DNA of 5,038 nt from assembly GCA_910587575.1 (NCBI GenBank), contig CAJULU010000103.1, positions 1 through 5,038 on the forward strand, given 5' to 3'. This stretch comes from an uncultured Dorea sp. (GTDB taxonomy: Bacteria; Bacillota; Clostridia; Lachnospirales; Lachnospiraceae). This document shows positions 1 to 3,886 of the stretch, in pieces (position 1 is the first letter of the stretch; each line of letters starts with the position of its first letter). The notes beneath the pieces were generated by a model. That model searched no databases. It saw nothing but the letters and a program-made list of their open reading frames with translations, and was not told the origin of the DNA. The position numbers and the translations under genes were made by a program.

Positions 1-95
1 GTGTTGTTACCCGTTCAATTCCCGCAAATTGTGTTGCTGTTGGAAATCCGTGTAAGGTTATTCGCTGCTTTACAGAGAAAAGAGGAAAAGCATAA
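1..95 (+). CDS. Sugar O-acetyltransferase (maltose/galactoside acetyltransferase family), C-terminal end only
   Basis: The frame starting at base 3 reads 30 codons to a TAA at 93-95; the 5' part lies outside the window and bases 1-2 are the end of a split codon. The visible peptide contains VVTRSIPANCVAVGNPCKVI, the characteristic last coil of the left-handed beta-helix (hexapeptide repeat) of LacA/Maa/NodL-type enzymes, in which the x-P-x-N-x-V-A-x-G-N-P-x-[KR]-x-[IL] stretch closes the helix near the acetyl-CoA site. Family members transfer acetyl from acetyl-CoA to a sugar hydroxyl in the cytoplasm. The substrate cannot be told from this fragment; another hexapeptide acyltransferase, such as a serine or surface-polysaccharide acetyltransferase, is possible. 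The tail (CFTEKRGKA) is short and basic. The stop codon overlaps the start of the downstream phosphatase gene by one base, so the two genes are very probably in one operon. Confidence 0.85.
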   Translation, partial: VVTRSIPANCVAVGNPCKVIRCFTEKRGKA

Positions 96-715
96 TGAAA
101 TATCAACATATTGTTTTTGATATTGATGGGACTCTTATCAACACAGAGTATGCAATTTTGCACTCTTTACAAGACACATTGGAAGAATGTATACATAAAA
201 AAGTACCTGTCAAGGAATTGTTATTTGTAATGGGAATTACGGGAGAAGATGCATTAAGGCAGTTGAAAATCAATAATATTCCGTTGTCTTTGAAACGATG
301 GGAAGAAAACATAAAAAAATACAATAGTACAATAACTATTTATGATGGAATCCAAGAATTATTAAACTGTCTGTCAGAATGCGATTGTAAAATTGGGATT
401 GTCACCTCAAAAACAAAAGCAGAGTTTAAAGATGATTTTGGCAGATTTGGGCTGAACCATTATTTTAAGACGATTATTTGTGCTGATGATACAACAGAAC
501 ATAAACCATCTCCCGAACCTTTACTAAAGTATATAGAAATTTCCGGGGGATGCAACGAGGAGATATTATATATTGGTGATAGCAAATATGACAGCTTATG
601 CGCTAAAAGTGCAGAAGTTGATTTTGCATTGGCTATATGGGGAAGTCACACCAGAGAGTTGGAAGCCGATTACTTCATTGAAACTCCATACGATCTACCA
701 GGTGCTATAAAATAG
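95..715 (+). CDS. HAD-superfamily hydrolase, phosphoglycolate phosphatase-like (subfamily IA)
   Basis: Complete 206-aa cytoplasmic phosphatase. All four HAD motifs are visible: motif I FDIDGT at residues 8-13, with D9 as the expected nucleophile and D11 as the acid/base; motif II GIVTSK at 101-106 with T104; motif III K137 in HKPSPEP; motif IV GDSKYD at 161-166, whose D162 and D166 should hold Mg2+. Residues about 15-85 between motifs I and II form the helical C1 cap, and the length is normal for PGP/beta-phosphoglucomutase-like proteins. The last core strand and IWG (181-183) also match the PGP pattern. The substrate is not predictable; a small phosphorylated metabolite or sugar phosphate is likely. 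The start is fixed by AGAGGA at 81-86, eight bases before the ATG, and by the TAATG overlap with the acetyltransferase. The gene is much more AT-rich (ATT, TTA, AAA codons) than the genes to its right. Confidence 0.92.
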   Translation: MKYQHIVFDIDGTLINTEYAILHSLQDTLEECIHKKVPVKELLFVMGITGEDALRQLKINNIPLSLKRWEENIKKYNSTITIYDGIQELLNCLSECDCKIGIVTSKTKAEFKDDFGRFGLNHYFKTIICADDTTEHKPSPEPLLKYIEISGGCNEEILYIGDSKYDSLCAKSAEVDFALAIWGSHTRELEADYFIETPYDLPGAIK

Positions 716-737
716 TTGGGAATGATAGGAAAATAAC

Positions 738-766
738 TTGTACCCTGCAATAACGAGGTTTATAAT
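738..766 (+). promoter_or_regulatory. Predicted sigma-A promoter for the surface-protein gene
   Basis: A -35-like TTGTAC (738-743; the first three bases match the consensus TTGACA) is followed after exactly 17 bp by a perfect -10 TATAAT (761-766). Transcription would start near 773 and give a 5' UTR of about 58 bases. The -35 lies inside the left arm of a 9-bp inverted repeat. No terminator is visible between the upstream phosphatase gene and this promoter, so some read-through is possible. Confidence 0.6.
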
Positions 767-774
767 ATAAATAG

Positions 775-803
775 TGTAATATCTTGCAGTCAGATAAATT
801 ACA
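775..803 (+). other. AT-rich hairpin at the 5' end of the predicted leader
   Basis: TGTAAT-ATCT (775-784) can pair with AGAT (792-795) and ATTACA (798-803), giving ten base pairs with a two-base bulge (AA) and a seven-base loop. It begins within a few bases of the predicted transcription start, so it could act as a 5' stabilising stem on the mRNA. No U-tract follows and it does not cover the ribosome binding site. It is mostly A-U pairs and so only moderately stable. Confidence 0.4.
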
Positions 804-816
804 GGTAAATATTAAA

Positions 817-823
817 GTGAGGG
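817..823 (+). promoter_or_regulatory. Ribosome binding site of the surface-protein gene
   Basis: GTGAGGG lies seven bases before the ATG at 831. It is a weaker match to AGGAGG than the sites of the two downstream genes. Its AGGG is also part of the right arm of the inverted repeat at 738-828. Confidence 0.6.
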
Positions 824-830
824 TACAAAA

Positions 831-920
831 ATGAAGCGGAAAAGAAGAAGGAAGTCATCGGTACTGGCAGGAGTGCTGGCGAATGTCTTTGCGCTTGTCC
901 TGCCTTTCGGCAGTATGGCG
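831..920 (+). other. Signal peptide of the surface protein
   Basis: Residues 1-30 show a very basic n-region (KRKRRRK at 2-8), a hydrophobic core (VLAGVLANVFALVLPF, 11-26) and a small-residue cleavage site. S-M-A at 28-30 fits the A-x-A rule, with cleavage before A31; M-A-A at 29-31 is an alternative. There is no lipobox cysteine, so this is a Sec/SPase I type signal. Confidence 0.85.
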
Positions 921-3254
921 GCGGACTGGGATACGGGGAAGGCTGTCCAGATAGGGGGTAAGGGTATAGACTTTAATGATTATGTGTATTATGGTGATTA
1001 TAAAGGAAGTCCGGTGAAATGGCGCGTGCTGGATGCGGATTCGACGAATACCGGAAGTCCGGGAATGTTTCTGCTATCAGAATATCTGCTGGAAAAAATA
1101 AAGTATGCGGCTCTTAATGAAGACGGAGATATACGTGATGGTACAGAGATCTGGGAGAATAGTGATGCGCTGGTCTGGTGCAGGAATTTTGAACAGTCAT
1201 CTTTTGAACCTGGGGAACAGGCGGCCGTTCTGCCGACGACCGACGGCTATCTTCTGAAAGATGACCGGCTGTTCTTTTTAGATGCCGGAGAATCCGGTGC
1301 GAATGCATACGGTTTTTTATCAAAAGATTCAAGAATTGCTTATTATGAGGAGGGAGGTGCAGCTGCATCCTGGTGGATTCGTACCTCGCCGATTGGGTTT
1401 GGCGGTCATTCTACCGGAATGGTGCTGTCTGATGGAAATTACGGTTCTTTTATAGCGGGGGCGGAAGCGGGAGCCCGTCCGGCATTTAATCTGGATCTGG
1501 ATGATATTTTTCTGATCTCGGATCCTACAGCTTTAGACCCGGGGGACATTTCTGATCCGGCTGTATTGCAGAAGGTTCCTGACTATGGGGGAACATTGAA
1601 TAGACGAGAATGGAAACTGACACTGAAGGATGACAGCCGGAGTGGTTTTCAGGTAAGTGCGGATAATATTAAGCCTGCGTTAGAAGGTTATAAGGACTGG
1701 AAGGTGAATGTTTCTTATTCTGGCGCTGGATCCGGAGACAGAGAATTTGTCTATGCGATGCTATGTAACGATAAAGATGAGGTTCTGTATTATAATGATA
1801 TTGCACGGCATAATGAGAGCGGAACACAGACGGTCTGGATTCCTGACGGGCTTGAGCCGGGAAGCTATACGTTGAAGTTTTTTTCGGTACAGTGGAACGG
1901 ATATATGCAGACGGGGTATGCAGGTGACTTTGTAGATATACCTCTTGAGGTCTTGAGTACATCGATTCCGAAGAGGCTTAAGCCGGAGGGTGTCTTTGAG
2001 GCGGCAGATGACAGCCGGGGAAAGCTTGTAAATGTAAGCGCTGGCATGAGGTACAGTGTAGATGGCGGTAATGTATGGAAAGACGTTACCGGAGAGAGCA
2101 TGGAGATTGCAGATGTAACAGAGGATCTGGATATCAGAGTATATCAGCCGGGGGATGGTTTTCATGCTCTGGATTCGGATATCCAGACCATTGATGTTAC
2201 CCAGGCAAAGAGGCCGGAAGGACTGGAGGGAATCGCCTGTACGACAAAAGATCAGAATGATGGAAAGATTACCGGGGTAAATCATACCATGGAATACATA
2301 CCGGCCATGTCAGCCGGGGATGGCGGGAAGTCTCATGCAGACGGGTGGATTCCGGTAAAGGGCAATGTGGCAGAAGGATTGGCAGCCGGAACTTATTATG
2401 TGCGTGTGAAAGCGGCGGGCGCAGTTCTGGCTTCCCCTGCGCAGATGGTTACGGTAGCAGAATATAAGGAAGGGCATGTCTGTTCCGGCACTGGGGAATG
2501 GCACAGTGACGGTACATATCACTGGAGACTCTGTACCTGTGGTGCAAGGGTGGACGAAGGTGTGCATATTGGCGGAATGGCTTCCTGTACTGAGAAGGCA
2601 GAGTGTGAAATCTGTAAGGAGGCCTATGGTGAATACGGAGATCATAGTCTGGGGGAATGGATCGAAGTAAGTCCGGCAGATTGTATCAGTGAAGGAACCC
2701 TCGGACATTACCATTGCAGACTTTGCGGTACAGACTTTGACGGAGAGAAAGGTATCCTGAATTCCCTGACGATTCCTGTGGATCCGGCCCGACATACCGG
2801 AGGTACTGAGATCAGAGGGGTGAAAGAGGCGAAGTGTATGGAAGATGGGTACACAGGAGACACCTATTGTACCGGCTGTAAAGAAGAGCTGACAAAAGGT
2901 AGGGCGATACCTGCGAAGGGCAGTCATGTATTCGGAGAATGGAAGGTGACGGAGGAAGCGGATGTAAGCCGGACAGGAATGAAAGAGCGGGTCTGTACGG
3001 CATGCGGATATGTGGAAACCGCTGTGATTCCGATGATTTCCGGGGAGGAAAAACCGGAACAGTCTGGAAAGGAAGAAACGGCAATTAAGAAACCAGAACC
3101 GGCAGAACCGAAAGACCCGGCGGTCAGAAGACAGGGCGCTCCGAAAACCGGTGATGCGGCGGGGACAGATTTCTGGAGAGCTCTGCTGATTCTTAGTGGC
3201 GTGATGTATGTCGGGACGCACTTTAAGCGGAAGCAGACGGGAGAATACTTGTAA
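831..3254 (+). CDS. Secreted, sortase-anchored surface protein with DUF6273-like domain and Cys/His repeats
   Basis: An 807-aa modular cell-wall protein. Order of parts: signal peptide 1-30; DUF6273-like domain about 46-224 (KWRVLD, LLSEYLLEK, WWIRTSP, GARPAFNLDL are its usual landmarks); a beta-sandwich-like domain about 255-375 (EWKLTLKDDSRSGF, then IPDGLEPGSYTLKFFS) that I recall following DUF6273 in many gut Firmicutes proteins; a further beta-rich stretch 376-545; four Cys/His units 549-735; a Pro/Glu/Lys spacer 739-768; sorting signal APKTGD 770-775; one membrane segment about 781-797; and a basic tail. The protein is expected to be covalently attached to peptidoglycan facing outward. 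No catalytic motif is recognised, so binding or adhesion is only a guess. The start is supported by the RBS seven bases upstream and by the signal peptide beginning directly at this Met. It is followed after 18 bp by the small barrel protein, likely in the same transcript. Confidence 0.85.
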   Translation: MKRKRRRKSSVLAGVLANVFALVLPFGSMAADWDTGKAVQIGGKGIDFNDYVYYGDYKGSPVKWRVLDADSTNTGSPGMFLLSEYLLEKIKYAALNEDGDIRDGTEIWENSDALVWCRNFEQSSFEPGEQAAVLPTTDGYLLKDDRLFFLDAGESGANAYGFLSKDSRIAYYEEGGAAASWWIRTSPIGFGGHSTGMVLSDGNYGSFIAGAEAGARPAFNLDLDDIFLISDPTALDPGDISDPAVLQKVPDYGGTLNRREWKLTLKDDSRSGFQVSADNIKPALEGYKDWKVNVSYSGAGSGDREFVYAMLCNDKDEVLYYNDIARHNESGTQTVWIPDGLEPGSYTLKFFSVQWNGYMQTGYAGDFVDIPLEVLSTSIPKRLKPEGVFEAADDSRGKLVNVSAGMRYSVDGGNVWKDVTGESMEIADVTEDLDIRVYQPGDGFHALDSDIQTIDVTQAKRPEGLEGIACTTKDQNDGKITGVNHTMEYIPAMSAGDGGKSHADGWIPVKGNVAEGLAAGTYYVRVKAAGAVLASPAQMVTVAEYKEGHVCSGTGEWHSDGTYHWRLCTCGARVDEGVHIGGMASCTEKAECEICKEAYGEYGDHSLGEWIEVSPADCISEGTLGHYHCRLCGTDFDGEKGILNSLTIPVDPARHTGGTEIRGVKEAKCMEDGYTGDTYCTGCKEELTKGRAIPAKGSHVFGEWKVTEEADVSRTGMKERVCTACGYVETAVIPMISGEEKPEQSGKEETAIKKPEPAEPKDPAVRRQGAPKTGDAAGTDFWRALLILSGVMYVGTHFKRKQTGEYL
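966..1502 (+). other. DUF6273-like domain (residues about 46-224 of the surface protein)
   Basis: Landmarks recalled from the family appear in order: VYYGDYKGSPVKWRVLD (52-68), the LLSEYLLEK strand (81-89), a degenerate W..S...WC.NF stretch (108-120) where most members have a W..S.lR.wLN motif, FEPGEQAAV (125-133), a loop ending in WWIRTSP (181-187) and the closing GARPAFNLDLD (214-224). The function of this extracellular domain is unknown to me. The middle stretch departs from the usual pattern, which may reflect divergence. Confidence 0.65.
2475..3035 (+). repeat. Four Cys/His repeat units within the surface protein (residues 549-735)
   Basis: Four degenerate units share a pattern of His, G-x-W, a Cys a few residues before a Gly, then a paired Cys and often IP. 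Unit 1 (549-603) has HW-x2-CTCG with a CxC pair (C568, C570), plus C586 and a CxxC (C592, C595). Unit 2 (604-655) has HSLGEW, C618 and CRLC (629-632). Unit 3 (655-698) has C669 and CTGC (680-683). Unit 4 (699-735) has HVFGEW and CTAC (722-725) but lacks the first Cys. Fourteen of the protein's 17 cysteines lie here. Such units recur in secreted Clostridia proteins; the CxxC/His spacing suggests metal binding, which is inference. Confidence 0.7.
3138..3233 (+). other. C-terminal cell-wall sorting signal, APKTG variant
   Basis: Residues 770-774 read APKTG followed by D775, then a hydrophobic segment (WRALLILSGVMYVG, 782-795) and a basic cluster (KRK, 799-801) close to the C-terminus. This is the three-part arrangement recognised by sortases. 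The first position is Ala instead of the Leu of LPXTG. PKTGD-type signals are common in Clostridia. No sortase gene is in the window. Confidence 0.75.
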
Positions 3255-3255
3255 A

Positions 3256-3263
3256 GGAAGGAG
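3256..3263 (+). promoter_or_regulatory. Strong ribosome binding site deciding the start of the barrel-protein gene
   Basis: GGAAGGAG sits directly after the surface-protein stop and nine bases before the ATG at 3273. Another ATG at 3266 is only two bases from this site and its frame ends after six codons, so 3273 is the correct start. Confidence 0.8.
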
Positions 3264-3272
3264 AAATGAAAC

Positions 3273-3620
3273 ATGGCATTTACTGAACTCTGTATTTATC
3301 AGGTCAGACCCCAGAAGGTAGAAGAATTTGAAGCGCTGATGTCTGAGGCCAGAAGTTTTCTGGAAAACCAGGAAGGACTTCTGTTACTCCGGCTTATGAA
3401 AAGAGGGTATCATATTGATATGAAGCAGATTAAAGAAGGGCTACCGCCCCTTGAAATCACCCGGATTGTCAAAAGCGTCAAATATGTGCTTTATTGGGAA
3501 TTTGATACGAAAGAAAGCTATGGAACGGCACAGAAGAATCTTTATGACAGCTATTGGAAGGCGATTGAAAAGTGTCTGATCGTTCCGCATGATAAATATT
3601 TAGGAGAAAGTATGTTTTAA
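3273..3620 (+). CDS. Small protein resembling the antibiotic biosynthesis monooxygenase (dimeric alpha+beta barrel) fold
   Basis: A 115-aa cytoplasmic protein with no signal peptide or membrane segment. The layout strand (TELCIYQVRP, 4-13), helix (KVEEFEALMSEARSFLENQ, 15-33), GLLLLRLMKR strand (35-44), YVLYWEFDTKESY strand and turn (71-83) and C-terminal helix (84-101) matches the ABM/Dabb ferredoxin-like half-barrel, which works as a dimer. ABM relatives include quinol monooxygenases, haem-degrading IsdG-type enzymes and many proteins of unknown role. An extra segment of about 23 residues (44-66, including MKQIKEGLPP) separates the second and third strands and is not typical of the minimal fold. 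Catalytic residues cannot be assigned, and no haem or flavin site is evident. The gene follows the surface-protein gene by 18 bp without its own visible promoter and is followed by hairpins and a terminator, so it is probably the last gene of that operon. Confidence 0.6.
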   Translation: MAFTELCIYQVRPQKVEEFEALMSEARSFLENQEGLLLLRLMKRGYHIDMKQIKEGLPPLEITRIVKSVKYVLYWEFDTKESYGTAQKNLYDSYWKAIEKCLIVPHDKYLGESMF

Positions 3621-3621
3621 G

Positions 3622-3636
3622 GGCTGAAGGTCAGCC
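3622..3636 (+). other. Short hairpin directly after the barrel-protein stop
   Basis: GGCTGA (3622-3627) and TCAGCC (3631-3636) form a perfect six-base-pair stem with a three-base loop, starting two bases after the stop codon. No T-tract follows, so it is not a classical terminator; it may protect the mRNA 3' end or be incidental. Confidence 0.4.
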
Positions 3637-3661
3637 GATGCGGTCAGATGTCTGCACTATA

Positions 3662-3685
3662 CTTCTGAACTTGAAGTAACAGAAG
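3662..3685 (+). other. Weak hairpin in the 3' intergenic region
   Basis: CTTCTG (3662-3667) pairs with CAGAAG (3680-3685). An inner ACT/AGT (3669-3671 with 3675-3677) can extend the stem across a small internal loop. There is no T-tract. It is the second of three hairpins in a row before the MATE promoter. Confidence 0.3.
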
Positions 3686-3700
3686 AATGATCATAATGTG

Positions 3701-3751
3701 GGAAGTCCGACAGGGTAAGAATTTTCTGCCCCGGCGGGCTTCCGTTATTTT
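3701..3751 (+). terminator. Intrinsic terminator ending the surface-protein operon
   Basis: GGAAGTCCG (3701-3709) pairs with CGGGCTTCC (3735-3743) over nine positions, including one G-U pair. The inner part can fold further: GGG (3713-3715) with CCC (3729-3731 region) and AGAA with TTCT. TTATTTT (3745-3751) follows one base after the stem. The stem is long for a simple terminator, and the T-tract is interrupted by one A. Confidence 0.65.
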
Positions 3752-3771
3752 CAGCATTCAATTTTAACTGT

Positions 3772-3841
3772 ATTTCCAAATTAACTATTGCAAAGTACGT
3801 TTTTCAAGGTATAATGGGAAATACGAGTCTTTTTTGGAAAT
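3772..3841. repeat. Perfect 9-bp inverted repeat enclosing the MATE promoter
   Basis: ATTTCCAAA at 3772-3780 is the exact reverse complement of TTTGGAAAT at 3833-3841. A second, overlapping match pairs GTATTTCC (3770-3777) with GGAAATAC (3817-3824). The GGAAAT core therefore occurs three times: inverted before the promoter, just after the -10, and in the leader. This could be a regulator binding array or an invertible segment; AT-rich composition makes chance less unlikely here. Confidence 0.4.
3788..3815 (+). promoter_or_regulatory. Predicted sigma-A promoter for the MATE transporter gene
   Basis: TTGCAA (3788-3793; four of six bases match TTGACA) is followed after 16 bp by a perfect TATAAT (3810-3815). 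It lies downstream of the terminator at 3701-3751, so the transporter gene should be an independent unit with a leader of about 65 bases. Confidence 0.65.
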
Positions 3842-3859
3842 CTGCAGAAGAACATGCAG
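3842..3859 (+). other. Small dyad in the MATE gene leader
   Basis: CTGCA (3842-3846) and TGCAG (3855-3859) form a five-base-pair inverted repeat with an eight-base loop, adjoining the right arm of the repeat ending at 3841. It could be a weak leader hairpin or an operator half-site pair. Confidence 0.25.
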
Positions 3860-3886
3860 TCAATGAAAAAAGAAAGGAGTCAGACT

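Larger units (their letters stand above)
738..828. repeat. Perfect 9-bp inverted repeat enclosing the surface-protein promoter -10 box
   Basis: TTGTACCCT at 738-746 is the exact reverse complement of AGGGTACAA at 820-828, with 73 bp between the arms. The left arm contains the -35 hexamer and the right arm contains the core of the ribosome binding site. A smaller pair, CTGCAA (745-750) and TTGCAG (784-789), is nested inside. It may be an invertible element, an operator pair or chance; the sequence alone does not decide. Confidence 0.45.

Noticed and set aside
1761..2285. 174-codon open frame on the minus strand
   Set aside because: It is antisense to the same surface-protein gene, has no recognisable family and overlaps other spurious minus-strand frames.
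2476..2670. 64-codon + strand frame inside the Cys-repeat region
   Set aside because: It is an out-of-frame shadow of the repeat-encoding sequence; the main frame is uninterrupted, so there is no frameshift here.
2310..3221. Long 303-codon open frame on the minus strand
   Set aside because: It lies entirely antisense to the surface-protein gene, whose domains, signal peptide and sorting signal are convincing. The translated product has no recognisable motif and is rich in Arg, Ser, Cys and Phe, as expected of a shadow frame.
3266..3268. Earlier ATG before the barrel-protein gene
   Set aside because: It is only two bases from the Shine-Dalgarno site and its frame stops after six codons.
3638..3679. 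Tiny 13-codon frame (ATGCGGTCAGATG...) in the intergenic region
   Set aside because: There is no proper ribosome binding site, it is very short, and it lies within the hairpin-rich 3' region.
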